A stretch of DNA of 37,167 nt from NCBI RefSeq assembly GCF_002095475.1, contig NZ_MLFR01000043.1:1-37167 (forward strand). The letters are read 5' to 3'. Positions 1-8,871 of this stretch are shown piece after piece. Made by a program: the position numbers and the translations under genes. The stretch is from Pantoea rwandensis (GTDB lineage: Bacteria; Pseudomonadota; Gammaproteobacteria; Enterobacterales; Enterobacteriaceae). Every line of letters starts with the position of its first letter. The stretch's first letter is position 1. The notes under the pieces were generated by a model. That model saw only the letters and a program-made list of their open reading frames with translations, was not told where the DNA came from and searched no databases.

Positions 1-176
1 CTCGTAGCGGCGCCATTTATGGCGCCCAAAACAGCGCGCTGAACCTCGTAGCGGCGCCATTTATGGCGCCCAAAACAGCGTACTGAACCTCGTAGGGGCG
101 CCATTTATGGCGCCCAAAACAGCGCACTCAACCTCGTAGGGGCGCCATTTATGGCGCCCAAAACAGTGCGCTGAAC
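1..176. repeat. Tandem array of four 44-bp palindromic repeats
   Basis: Four head-to-tail copies of a 44-bp unit occupy 1-44, 45-88, 89-132 and 133-176. They differ at only a few bases (for example GCGG/GGGG near the start and GCGCGCT/GCGTACT near the end). Each unit contains the palindrome GGCGCCATTTATGGCGCC, so each can form a strong hairpin. The array lies downstream of gsiD and probably continues past the window edge. Related single or inverted copies occur at 30023-30073 and 37076-37148. It resembles a REP-like or MITE-like intergenic element; a function is not visible. Confidence 0.9.
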
Positions 177-216
177 CTTACAGGTGCGTCATTTCTGACG
201 TAATCCCGCTCACTTA
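177..216. repeat. Degenerate fifth repeat copy with preserved hairpin
   Basis: The sequence directly after the array still aligns with the 44-bp unit. The hairpin arms have changed together: GCGTCA-TTTC-TGACG replaces GCGCCA-TTTA-TGGCGC. The pairing is therefore kept while the sequence drifts. This is an older copy of the same repeat; whether selection kept the pairing is inference. Confidence 0.55.
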
Positions 217-240
217 AGCCAATGAATGAGTTTTTAACCC

Positions 241-260
241 GGTGCGCCTTCATGCGCACC
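241..260 (-). terminator. Hairpin after gsiD, possible operon end
   Basis: GGTGCGC and GCGCACC form a 7-bp stem with a 6-nt loop, 11 bases beyond the gsiD stop codon. The T tract expected for an intrinsic terminator is weak on the minus strand, so this may be a 3'-end stabiliser or an inefficient terminator. Confidence 0.45.
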
Positions 261-271
261 GATTAGATCAT

Positions 272-1177
272 TCAGTTTTTTAATTTCGGATCCAATGCAT
301 CACGTAGTCCATCACCAAGCAGATTGAATGCCAGCACAGTCAGGAAAATTGCCAGGCTTGGGAAGATCGCCACATGCGGCGCTATCACCATATCTGCGCG
401 CGCCTCGTTCAGCATCGCGCCCCATTCCGGCGTTGGCGGTTGTGCGCCAAGCCCAAGAAACGACAGACTTGCCGCTGTGATGATTGAGGTGCCAATACGC
501 ATGGTGAAATAGACCACGATGGAAGAAACTGTACCCGGCAGAATGTGGCGCATAATGATGGTCCAGTCGGATGCACCGATGCTGCGGGCGGACTCAATAA
601 AGGTTTGGTGTTTCAACACCAACGTATTACCGCGTACCAGACGGGCAAACGCCGGAATACTGAAAATGGCCACCGCCACAATCACGTTGCTCATGCCGCT
701 GCCCATGATCGCCACCACCGCAATCGCCAGCAAGATGCCGGGGAACGCGAACAACACATCACAAATACGCATGGTAATGCGGTCCCACCAGCCTTCGTAA
801 TAACCCGCCAGCAGGCCCAACACCGTGCCAATCAATGCCCCTATCGCCACCGAGAAGAAACCGGCGATCAACGAAATGCGCGTCCCTACCAGCACGCGAC
901 TAAAAATGTCACGCCCCAGCGAATCCACGCCAAACCAATGCATCATCGACGGCCCTTCATTCAGCCGGTCGTAGTCGAAATAGTTTTCCGCATCAAAGGG
1001 TGCGATCCACGGCGCAATAAACGCCACGACTATTAACAGCAGCACAAACAGGCCCGCCACCATCGCCACGTGCTGGTGGCGGAAGCGGCGCCAAAATTCG
1101 CGCCACGGCGTACGTACCCGGGTTTCCGTCATCACCGGCATGGTCTTCAATGCCGCTGCGCGTCGCCAGTTCTTCAA
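272..1177 (-). CDS. gsiD: Glutathione ABC transporter permease GsiD
   Basis: Inner-membrane permease of the DppC/OppC family; it pairs with GsiC to form the channel for glutathione and related peptides. The protein is about 301 residues (E. coli about 303) and closely matches E. coli GsiD, including the GVDSLGRDIFSRVL segment after the first membrane helix and the EAA loop around IESARSIGASD. An upstream in-frame extension exists. I chose a TTG start at 1175-1177 because it gives the expected N-terminus (LKNWRR) and follows an AAGGAG ribosome-binding site that overlaps the gsiC stop codon, implying translational coupling. It is the last gene of iaaA-gsiABCD. Identification is firm; the TTG start is well supported but unverified. 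Confidence 0.95.
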   Translation of the reverse strand: MKNWRRAAALKTMPVMTETRVRTPWREFWRRFRHQHVAMVAGLFVLLLIVVAFIAPWIAPFDAENYFDYDRLNEGPSMMHWFGVDSLGRDIFSRVLVGTRISLIAGFFSVAIGALIGTVLGLLAGYYEGWWDRITMRICDVLFAFPGILLAIAVVAIMGSGMSNVIVAVAIFSIPAFARLVRGNTLVLKHQTFIESARSIGASDWTIIMRHILPGTVSSIVVYFTMRIGTSIITAASLSFLGLGAQPPTPEWGAMLNEARADMVIAPHVAIFPSLAIFLTVLAFNLLGDGLRDALDPKLKN

Positions 1178-1187
1178 TTGCGACTCC

Positions 1188-2108
1188 TTACCTGTAACGG
1201 ATGGCCGGGTTGATCGCCGCATAGAGCATATCGACAATCAAGTTGATCAAAATGAATTCCAGCGAGAACAACAATACCTCGGCCTGAATTACCGGGTAAT
1301 CGCGCATCTCCACCGAATCCACTAACAAACGGCCTAAACCAGGCCAGTTGAATACCACTTCCACCACAATCGACCCGCCTAGCAGGAAGCCAAACTGCAG
1401 GCCCATCATGGTCACCACCGGAATCATCGCGTTGCGCAGACCGTGTTTTACCACCACCAGCGATTCGCGCACCCCTTTGGCACGCGCGGTGCGCATATAA
1501 TCTTCCTGCATCACCTCAACAAAGGAGGCGCGGGTAAAGCGCGCCATTACGGCGGCAACCGCAGCCCCCAAAGTGATGGACGGCAGAATGTAGTGTTTCC
1601 AGCTGTCGGCACCGACTGTCGGTAACCAACCCAACTCAACGGAAAACACCTGCATCAATAGCATGCCGAGGGCAAAAGCCGGGAAGGAAATACCGGACAC
1701 CGCCAGCGTCATGCCAATGCGATCTGGCCAGCGGTTGCGCCAGACGGCCGACGTAATGCCGATGGTCATGCCGAAAATCACCGCCCACACCATGCTGGTC
1801 AGTGTCAGCCATAGCGTCGGGAAGAAGCGTGCAGCAATCTCTTCCGATACCGGACGTTTCGACACCATCGACTGGCCGAAATCCCCCTGCAGCGCATTGA
1901 GGATGAAATGCCAGAATTGCTGGATTAGTGGCTGATCGAGCCCCAACTCCTGACGCACTAACGCCACCACTGAAGCATCTGCCTCCGGGCCGGCAATCAG
2001 GCGCGCGGGATCGCCCGGCAGCAAGTGCACAAACAGAAACACCAGCACCGCGACAATCAGCAGCGTGGGGATGAGCCCCAATAATCGTTTGAGAAAATAG
2101 TTGAGCAT
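1188..2108 (-). CDS. gsiC: Glutathione ABC transporter permease GsiC
   Basis: Inner-membrane permease of the DppB/OppB family, partner of GsiD. It has 306 residues, the same length as the E. coli protein. It begins with the typical membrane segment MLNYFLKRLLGLIPTLLI followed by the family signature LLPGDPAR. The cytoplasmic EAA loop, which docks to the ATPase, is seen as EDYMRTARAKGV. The start ATG has CAGGA six bases upstream. gsiC follows gsiB by 49 bp and its stop overlaps the gsiD ribosome-binding site. Confidence 0.96.
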   Translation of the reverse strand: MLNYFLKRLLGLIPTLLIVAVLVFLFVHLLPGDPARLIAGPEADASVVALVRQELGLDQPLIQQFWHFILNALQGDFGQSMVSKRPVSEEIAARFFPTLWLTLTSMVWAVIFGMTIGITSAVWRNRWPDRIGMTLAVSGISFPAFALGMLLMQVFSVELGWLPTVGADSWKHYILPSITLGAAVAAVMARFTRASFVEVMQEDYMRTARAKGVRESLVVVKHGLRNAMIPVVTMMGLQFGFLLGGSIVVEVVFNWPGLGRLLVDSVEMRDYPVIQAEVLLFSLEFILINLIVDMLYAAINPAIRYR

Positions 2109-2128
2109 GCGAAGTCCTGCGCAGCATC

Positions 2129-2150
2129 GGCCAGCCCCGCAAGGCTGGCC
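2129..2150 (-). promoter_or_regulatory. Intercistronic hairpin between gsiB and gsiC
   Basis: GGCCAGCC-CCGCAA-GGCTGGCC forms an 8-bp (extendable to 9-bp) GC-rich stem just after the gsiB stop and before the gsiC ribosome-binding site. There is no T tract. Such hairpins commonly protect the binding-protein message so that it is made in excess over the permeases; that role is inferred here. Confidence 0.55.
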
Positions 2151-2157
2151 GCGTCTG

Positions 2158-3693
2158 TTACTTCAGATCCGCCTCATCAAAATTGAATGAGGTGTCGGGC
2201 ATGACGTAAAAGCCAGTGAGGTTTTTGTTGTTAGCTGAGAGCAATTGCTCCACCACCAGTGGGATCCACGGATGATCATTCCAGATACGATCCTGCGCGT
2301 CTTTGTACAGTTTCGCTTTCTGGTCACGGTCGGTGGTTTTCAGGGCATCCCCGAGATCTTTATCCACTTGCGGATTGCTGTAGAACGCGGTGTTAAAGAT
2401 CGCAGGTGGCCAAGAGGTGGTGGCGAACAGCGGTGTCAGCGCCCAATCAGCTTCACCAGTTGACGCTGACCAGCCGGTGTAGAACATGCGCACACCGCTC
2501 TCTTTCTGCCCTTTACTCTCCACTTCTGCGGCACGTTGGCCGGCATCCATCGCGGTCACTTTGACCTTCACGCCAACCTGCGCCAACTGCTGCTGGGTGA
2601 ACTGCAACACTTTCTGCGCGGTGCTGTGATTATGCGAAGACCACAAGGTGGTTTCAAAACCGTTCGGGAATCCCGCTTCCTTCAACAGCTCGCGCGCTTT
2701 GGCTGGGTCATACTTGATCGCTGGATAAGTCTGCGCAAAATCGATGGCGGGCGGCACAATGCCGGTCGCTGGCGTGGCATAACCAGCAAACGCGACTTTA
2801 ACCAGCGCTTCACGGTTAATGGCGTATTCCAACGCCTCACGCACTTTCGGGTTGTCGAACGGTTTCTGCGTCACGTTAAGGCTAATGTAACGCTGCATGA
2901 TCGAAGGCGTCGTCACCACATCGAGCTTGCTGTTGCCTTTTAGCAGTTTGGCCTGCTCAAACGGCACCGGGAAAGCGAAAGTGGCTTCGCCAGTCTGCAA
3001 CATTGCCGCGCGGGTGTTGTTATCCACGACCGGGCGGAATGTGATGCTGTCCAGCTTCGGATAGCCCTTTTTCCAGTAGCCATCCCACTTCTTCACTTTA
3101 ACGAAGTCGGTCTGATTCCAGGTCTCGAACTCATACGGCCCAGTACCCACCGGGTGGAAACCGATGTCCTTGCCATATTTCTTCAACGCGGTGGGAGAAA
3201 TCATCACCGCAGCGGGGTGCGCCAGGTTGTTGATGAAAGCCGAGAACGGCTGCTTCAACGTGATTTTCACCGTGGTCGGATCCACCGCTTCGGTGCTAGC
3301 GACATATTTGAACAGGTTGTAACGCTTGAGATGATTGTCCGGATTACTGGCGCGATCGATGTTGGCCTTTACCGCTTCCGCATTGAAGTCGGTGCCATCC
3401 TGGAACTTAACGCCCGAGCGCAGTTTGATGGTGTAGGTCAAACCATCGCTGCTTGCCTGATAGCTCTCTGCCAGCACGTTTTGCAGCTTCATGTCTTTGT
3501 CGAAGCCAAATAGCCCTTGGTAGAAGGCCTTCGCTACCGATTGCGACAGCGTGTCGTTGGCATCATACGGGTCCATCGTCGTAAAGGTCGACGCCACAGC
3601 AATCACCGCGTCCTTCGCTGCCCACGCGGGCATTGCCAGCGCTGAACTCAACAACCCGGCAGTGATAACCCCTTTTCGCATAATGTGGTGCAT
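2158..3693 (-). CDS. gsiB: Periplasmic glutathione-binding protein GsiB
   Basis: Extracytoplasmic solute-binding protein of family 5 (peptide/nickel/glutathione), 511 residues, with the same length and high similarity to E. coli GsiB. The N-terminus is a Sec signal peptide (RKGVITAGLLSSALAMPAWA) likely cleaved after AWA. Landmarks are FTTMDPYDANDTLSQ, YTIKLRSGVKFQDGTDF and the conserved MLQTGEATFAFPVP stretch. The ATG chosen has AGGAG ten bases upstream; an ATG four codons later is possible. It delivers glutathione to GsiC/GsiD. It lies between gsiA and gsiC. Confidence 0.95.
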   Translation of the reverse strand: MHHIMRKGVITAGLLSSALAMPAWAAKDAVIAVASTFTTMDPYDANDTLSQSVAKAFYQGLFGFDKDMKLQNVLAESYQASSDGLTYTIKLRSGVKFQDGTDFNAEAVKANIDRASNPDNHLKRYNLFKYVASTEAVDPTTVKITLKQPFSAFINNLAHPAAVMISPTALKKYGKDIGFHPVGTGPYEFETWNQTDFVKVKKWDGYWKKGYPKLDSITFRPVVDNNTRAAMLQTGEATFAFPVPFEQAKLLKGNSKLDVVTTPSIMQRYISLNVTQKPFDNPKVREALEYAINREALVKVAFAGYATPATGIVPPAIDFAQTYPAIKYDPAKARELLKEAGFPNGFETTLWSSHNHSTAQKVLQFTQQQLAQVGVKVKVTAMDAGQRAAEVESKGQKESGVRMFYTGWSASTGEADWALTPLFATTSWPPAIFNTAFYSNPQVDKDLGDALKTTDRDQKAKLYKDAQDRIWNDHPWIPLVVEQLLSANNKNLTGFYVMPDTSFNFDEADLK

Positions 3694-3756
3694 TGTTATC
3701 GTTCTCCTGTAGTCCCTGTCATGCGCGACATCCTGAGATGACGCGGTTGCTTGCTG

Positions 3757-5609
3757 CTAGGCGCCACTAATGGCGTGGCGGGCGACATAATGTCCCGGCG
3801 CCACTTCCATTAACGGTGCCACTTCCGGCTCATCACCCAGCGGGCGAATCGGGCTGGGGATCTCATCCACCATTAAGGCCCGCTCACGGTGTCGATGCGC
3901 CGGATCGGCGACCGGCACCGCGGCCATCAGTTTCTTGGTATAAGGATGGCGCGGCTGCTCAAATACCGCCTGGCGCGGCCCCATCTCCACGATCTGTCCG
4001 AGGTACATCACGGCCACGCGATGGCTGATGCGTCTACGACTGCCATGTCGTGCGAAATAAACAGGAAGGCAATGCCAAACTCGCGCTGCAAGTCGAGCAT
4101 CAGATTAATGATTTGCGCCTGAATCGAAACGTCCAGCGCCGAGACCGATTCATCGGCAATCACCACTTTGGGGTTGAGCGCCAGTGCACGTGCAATACAA
4201 ATACGCTGCCGCTGACCGCCGGAAAACTCGTGCGGATAACGCTGGGCATGCTCAGGCAAAAGACCGACGCGATCCAGCAACCAGGCAACTCGCTTCTCTG
4301 CCTGACGTCGGTCCATGGTTTTATGCACCAGCAGCGGTTCCATAATGGAAAACCCAACCGTCAAACGTGGATCGAGCGAGGCGTAAGGATCCTGGAAGAT
4401 AAACTGAATATCACGGCGCAGTGATGCCAACGCATTACCCTGCAACGCATCAATGCGTTGACCGTTAAAGGTGATGGTGCCGCCTTGACTAGCAACCAGG
4501 CGCAGCAAAGAACGGCCGGTGGTGGATTTGCCGCAGCCCGACTCGCCGACCAGCGCCAGCGTCTCTCCGGCGTAAAGATCGAAACTGACCTTTTCTACCG
4601 CGTGCACTCGCCGCTTGACGCGGTTAAACAGGCCACCGCGAATATCAAAACGCGTGACTAAATCACGTACTTGCAAAATCGGCGGTTCATTGCCTCGCAC
4701 CGTATCCTGCGGCGTCGCGGGTTCTTCACGACCATTGGTGTGTAACAGGGGGAATTTGGCCGGCAGTGGCTGGCCGCTCATCGCACCCAGTTTCGGTACC
4801 GCCGCCAGCAAGGCCCGGGTGTAAGGTTGCTGAGGGGCGTCAAACAACTGCTGTACTGGCGCACGTTCGACAACATCGCCGCGATACATCACCTGTACAC
4901 GGTCAGCCATTTCCGCCACCACACCCATGTCATGGGTGATAAAAATCACCCCCATCTGCATCTCTTTTTGCAGCACACGGATCAGTTGCAGAATTTGCGC
5001 CTGGATGGTGACGTCAAGCGCGGTGGTGGGTTCATCAGCAATTAACAACGCGGGTTTACATGACAGCGCCATCGCGATCATCACGCGCTGACGCATGCCA
5101 CCAGAGAGCTGATGCGGGAAGCGTGACAGCACATTATGGGCTTCGGGAATACGCACCAGATCCAACATACGATGCGCTTCGGCCTGCGCCTGCTGGTGAC
5201 TTTTCCCCTGGTGTAAACGAATAGACTCTGCGATCTGTTCACCCACGGTGAAAACCGGATTGAGCGAGGTCATCGGCTCCTGAAAAATCATCGCCATATC
5301 GGCGCCGCGAACTTTGCGCATTTGACTGGAAGACGCGCGCATCACATCCAGTACTTCGCCGTTACGCCGCCGCAGTTGAATCTCACCACTCACTTCACCA
5401 CCCGCCTGCTGAATCAGACGCATCAATGCCAATGAGGTGACCGATTTTCCTGAACCCGACTCACCGACCAACGCCAGTGTTTCACCACGATGCAAATCAA
5501 GCGACAGATTACGCACCGCTTCGGTAATGCGGCCTTCGTGTTCAAAACGTACGTTAAGATCGCGCACCGCTAGAACCTTCTCAGGCGCAAACTGCTGATG
5601 ATCCGTCAT
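3757..5609 (-). pseudogene. gsiA: Glutathione ABC transporter ATPase GsiA, one-base frameshift
   Basis: The twin-ATPase subunit of the glutathione importer. It has two Walker A motifs (GESGSGKS and GESGCGKS), two signature motifs (LSGGMRQR, FSGGQRQR) and two Walker B motifs (LLIADEPTTALD, VVIADESVSALD). The frame opening at 5609 breaks just after the second H-loop FISHDMAVV: the expected VVERISHRV becomes VVDASAIAWP and stops at 4008. The C-terminal 85 or so residues, from RISHRVAVMYLGQIV to the stop at 3757, continue in the next frame. One base is missing near 4032-4034. Restoring it gives 617 residues, against about 623 in E. coli. This may be a real mutation or an assembly error. The start has AAGGAG upstream and lies 9 bp after iaaA. 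Confidence 0.9.
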
Positions 5610-5618
5610 GCCTGCTCC

Positions 5619-6584
5619 TTAGCTGTCGCGGTAAATCGCTACCTCTACTTCGCCACCCACATAGGCGAATCCTCGGTACATCCCTTCGCTGTTAAACGGC
5701 AGCGCCACATTACCGTGGCTATCGATAGCAATCAGCCCGCCACTGCCCTCCAACTCTTGCACTTTGTCATGAATGACATTGGCTGTGGCTTGTTGCAAGG
5801 TACGTCCGCCGTATTCCATCTGTGCCGACACATCATAAGCTGCCAGGGTGCGAATAAAGACCTCGCCCGTGCCAGTACAAGATACGGCGACTGTCTCATT
5901 ATTAGCGTAGCAGCCTGCACCCACTAGCGGAGAGTCACCCACGCGTCCCGCCTGCTTGTTCGTCATGCCGCCGGTTGAAGTCGCGGCGGCCAGATTACCC
6001 TGAAGATCGAGCGCCACTGCACCTACCGTACCGAATTTGCGATCCGGGTCGAGTGGGTCATCGCTGTGAGACTGCGCGGCGCCATCGTGATCGAGCAACA
6101 TTTGCTGGCTACCCAGTGCACGCTGCAATTGCTCCCAGCGTTCCGGCGTTGAGAAGAAATCGGCATCAACCTGTTCCAGCCCCTGCTCTGCCGCAAAGGC
6201 TTCTGCGCCCGCGCCAATAAACAGGACGTGAGGGCTGTTTTCCAGCACCTTACGCGCCGCCAATACCGGGTTACGGATATGACTGACACCCGCGACGGCA
6301 CCGACGTCAAGCGTGCGGCCATCCATGATGCTGGCATCGAGTTCATGCGTGCCCTGATGGGTAAATACTGCGCCTTTGCCTGCATTAAAGAGCGGGCACT
6401 CTTCCAGTAAACGCACTGCTTCGGTGACGGCATCAAGCGCGCTGCCACCCGCCACGAGGATTTGCTGTCCAGCGGTAACGATTGCGTTCAATTGCTGAAG
6501 ATAGTGCTGTTCTTTTTCGGCGCTCATTGCCGCACGTGTAATCGCGCCTGCGCCGCCATGAATTGCGATAACTGCTTTAGCCAT
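5619..6584 (-). CDS. iaaA: Isoaspartyl peptidase / L-asparaginase IaaA
   Basis: Ntn-hydrolase of the plant-type asparaginase family; it cleaves itself into two chains and then hydrolyses isoaspartyl dipeptides and asparagine. It has 321 residues, as in E. coli. The autocleavage site is the conserved Gly-Thr of FGTVGAVALD (Thr about residue 186, the nucleophile of the beta chain). Substrate-pocket motifs GGMTNK, GRVGDSPLVGAG and SCTGTGE are present. A stretch rich in Asp/Ser (SHSDDPLDPDRK) precedes cleavage. As in E. coli it is the first gene of the operon with gsiABCD, suggesting that imported peptides are hydrolysed. Confidence 0.95.
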   Translation of the reverse strand: MAKAVIAIHGGAGAITRAAMSAEKEQHYLQQLNAIVTAGQQILVAGGSALDAVTEAVRLLEECPLFNAGKGAVFTHQGTHELDASIMDGRTLDVGAVAGVSHIRNPVLAARKVLENSPHVLFIGAGAEAFAAEQGLEQVDADFFSTPERWEQLQRALGSQQMLLDHDGAAQSHSDDPLDPDRKFGTVGAVALDLQGNLAAATSTGGMTNKQAGRVGDSPLVGAGCYANNETVAVSCTGTGEVFIRTLAAYDVSAQMEYGGRTLQQATANVIHDKVQELEGSGGLIAIDSHGNVALPFNSEGMYRGFAYVGGEVEVAIYRDS

Positions 6585-6812
6585 AACCGGTACCCTGTCC
6601 AGGAATCAGAGCCAAAAATACTGATTTAGAATGGTTTTCATCTTTTTTTGGCAATTTTCGACTATAGAAAGCCACTCACAGCTTGTAAAGCAGAAAGTGT
6701 ATCAGCAGTCATAACCTTTTAATGTGGATTATGCTTTTTTTGTCGCATGTGACTCCGCGGGAAAATGCCACCATAATAGGCAGCATCTGAAATCAACCTG
6801 GCAGAGATGGAC
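6585..6812. promoter_or_regulatory. Divergent promoter region iaaA / moeA
   Basis: This 228-bp AT-rich gap separates the divergently transcribed iaaA and moeA genes and must hold both promoters. A CATAAT hexamer near 6772 could be a moeA -10 element, but I see no convincing -35 partner at normal spacing and do not assign start sites. Confidence 0.4.
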
Positions 6813-8048
6813 ATGGAACCTTTCACCGCAGGATTAATCTCCCTCGAAGACGCACAACAAAAAATGCTGCAACAGCTCACGCCGATCGGCGATTGCCTGA
6901 GCGTAGCGCTGTTTGAAGCCGCTGGGCGCATCACTGCCAAACCGGTCAGTTCACCGCTAGATGTGCCACCGTTTGATAACTCGGCAATGGATGGTTATGC
7001 CGTACGTTTGAGCGATATCGTGCCAGACCGCGTTTTCCCGGTGGTAGGTAAAGCCTTTGCCGGCGCACCCTTCAACGGTGCATGGCCCGCTGGCAGCGTG
7101 ATTCGCATTATGACCGGCGCACCGATTCCAGCCGGTTGTGATGCCGTGGTGATGCAGGAACATACCGAGCAACATGATGGCGGTATCGTCATCACGGCTG
7201 AAGTGCGCGACAGCCAAAACATACGCCGCATCGGCGAAGATATTCAAGCGGGGAAACAGGTGCTGGACGCCGGAGTTCGCCTGGGTGCCGCTGAGCTGCC
7301 GCTTCTGGCTTCACTGGGCATCGCTGAAGTCAGTGTGTTGCGTAAACTGCGCGTAGCGATTTTTTCTACCGGCGACGAGCTTCAGGCGGTGGGACAACCG
7401 CTGGCGGAAGGACAGATTTACGACACCAACCGCTTTACCGTTTCTTTGATGCTGAAAAAACTGGCGTGCGAAGTGATCGATCTTGGCGTGATTGCCGATG
7501 ATCCAGAGGCATTACGACAGGCGTTCAGTGAGGCAGATCGCCAGGCCGATGTGGTAATCAGCACCGGCGGCGTCTCCGTGGGTGAAGCCGATTTTACCAA
7601 AGCCATGCTCGAAGAACTGGGTGCCATCACCTTCTGGAAGCTGGCGATCAAACCGGGTAAGCCTTTTGCCTTTGGCCGGCTAGCCAACAGTTGGTTCTGC
7701 GGCTTACCGGGCAATCCGGTTTCGGCGGCCGTGACTTTCTATCAACTGGTGCAGCCATTGCTGGCGACGCTCACCGGCCAGACCACATCGGTAATGCCAT
7801 TACGCCAGCGTGCCCGCGCCATTCAGCGCCTGAAAAAGTCACCCGGCCGCCTCGATTTCCAGCGCGGAATCCTTAGCCGTGGCGAAGACGGTGTGCTAGA
7901 AGTTCGCAGCACCGGCGCGCAGGGTTCACATGTGTTCAGCTCCTTTGCTCTCGCCAACTGCTTTATTGTGCTGGAACGCGATCGCGGTGACGTCGAGCCG
8001 GGTGAATGGGTGGAAATTGAAGCCTTTAATAGCTTGCTGGAGGGCTAA
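6813..8048 (+). CDS. moeA: Molybdopterin molybdenumtransferase MoeA
   Basis: Inserts molybdate into adenylylated molybdopterin in the last step of molybdenum cofactor synthesis in the cytoplasm. From this start it has 411 residues, as in E. coli. Family motifs are PPFDNSAMDGYAVR near the N-terminus, RIMTGAPIPAG, the FSTGDEL and VISTGGVSVGEADF active-site segments, and the KPGKPFAFG and GLPGNPVSA loops. An in-frame ATG two codons earlier (6807) is possible. I prefer 6813 because GAG sits six bases upstream and the N-terminus then matches E. coli. The stop overlaps the moeB start by one base (TAATG), so the pair is translationally coupled. Confidence 0.95.
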   Translation: MEPFTAGLISLEDAQQKMLQQLTPIGDCLSVALFEAAGRITAKPVSSPLDVPPFDNSAMDGYAVRLSDIVPDRVFPVVGKAFAGAPFNGAWPAGSVIRIMTGAPIPAGCDAVVMQEHTEQHDGGIVITAEVRDSQNIRRIGEDIQAGKQVLDAGVRLGAAELPLLASLGIAEVSVLRKLRVAIFSTGDELQAVGQPLAEGQIYDTNRFTVSLMLKKLACEVIDLGVIADDPEALRQAFSEADRQADVVISTGGVSVGEADFTKAMLEELGAITFWKLAIKPGKPFAFGRLANSWFCGLPGNPVSAAVTFYQLVQPLLATLTGQTTSVMPLRQRARAIQRLKKSPGRLDFQRGILSRGEDGVLEVRSTGAQGSHVFSSFALANCFIVLERDRGDVEPGEWVEIEAFNSLLEG

Positions 8049-8802
8049 TGAACGTTGAGCTCAGCGATGAAGAGATGCTGCGCTACAATCGCCAGATTGT
8101 GCTGCGTGGCTTCGATTTTGACGGGCAAGAGAAACTGAAAGCCTCGCGCGTGTTAGTGGTAGGGTTGGGGGACTTGGCTGTGCCGCAGCACCCTATCTGG
8201 CCTCAGCAGGCGTAGGGCATCTAACACTACTGGATTTCGACACTGTCAGCCTAAGCAACTTGCAGCGTCAGATTTTGCACAGTGATGCCACCATCGGTCA
8301 GCCCAAGGTGCAGTCAGCACGCCAGCAGTTAGCGGCGATTAATCCTCATTGCCAGCTTGAAGCGATGAATGCTCAGTTGGATGATACGCAACTCGGCGCA
8401 CTGATTGCCCGTCATGATGCGGTGCTGGATTGCACCGATAACGTTATTACGCGCGAGCAGGTAAATCGCTTGTGCTTCCAGCATCAGGTGCCACTGATTT
8501 CCGGTGCAGCTATTCGTATGGAAGGCCAGCTCAGTGTTTTTACCTGGCAAGCCGGTGAGCCTTGCTATCGCTGCATCAGCCGCTTGTTTGGCGAGCAAAC
8601 GTTAAGCTGTGTCGAAGCAGGCGTGCTGGCACCGTTGGTCGGAGTGATCGGGTCGATGCAGGCGCTGGAGACCATCAAGGTGCTGACAGCTTTCGGTCAA
8701 CCCGCCAACGCGCGGTTGCTGATGTATGATGCGATGAGCGCCGAGTTTCGCAGCATGAAGGTGGCGCAGGATGCGCACTGTGAAGTCTGCGGCAGAAAAT
8801 AA
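8048..8802 (+). pseudogene. moeB: Molybdopterin-synthase adenylyltransferase MoeB, frameshifted
   Basis: Would adenylate the C-terminus of MoaD for molybdopterin synthesis. The N-terminus MNVELSDEEMLRYNRQIVLR and the C-terminal part (NLQRQILHS, DCTDN, Zn-binding pairs CYRC and CEVC) are clearly MoeB. The reading frame breaks in the glycine-rich nucleotide loop: VVGLGGLG is expected, but a run of five Gs at 8167-8171 where six are needed gives VVGLGDLAV and a stop at 8213-8215 (a 55-residue product). Restoring one G gives 251 residues (E. coli 249). A deletion in a G run could be a sequencing error, a real mutation or a slippage site. The intact moeA next door favours error or slippage. Confidence 0.92.
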
Positions 8803-8814
8803 TCAATCATATAT

Positions 8815-8848
8815 AACAACGGCGCGATTAATGAATCGCGCCGTTGTT
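8815..8848. terminator. Bidirectional terminator between moeB and ybiT
   Basis: A perfect 15-bp stem (8815-8829 with 8834-8848) with loop AATG lies between the convergent genes moeB and ybiT. Its outer pairs are A-T rich, so each strand ends in a short T-rich run. It can terminate transcription from both sides. Confidence 0.85.
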
Positions 8849-8871
8849 ATTAACATGCAATTAATTCGATT

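Noticed and set aside
1..176. CRISPR array
   Set aside because: The units are directly adjacent 44-bp tandem copies with no variable spacers and no cas genes.
545..1036. Long plus-strand open frame inside gsiD
   Set aside because: It lies opposite a highly conserved permease gene, has no family-like sequence, is rich in Arg/His as expected for an antisense frame, and has no suitable ribosome-binding site.
8260..8802. moeB as a shorter gene starting at the internal ATG at 8260
   Set aside because: The homology to MoeB continues upstream in both frames through the ATP-binding loop to 8048; the internal ATG follows no ribosome-binding site.
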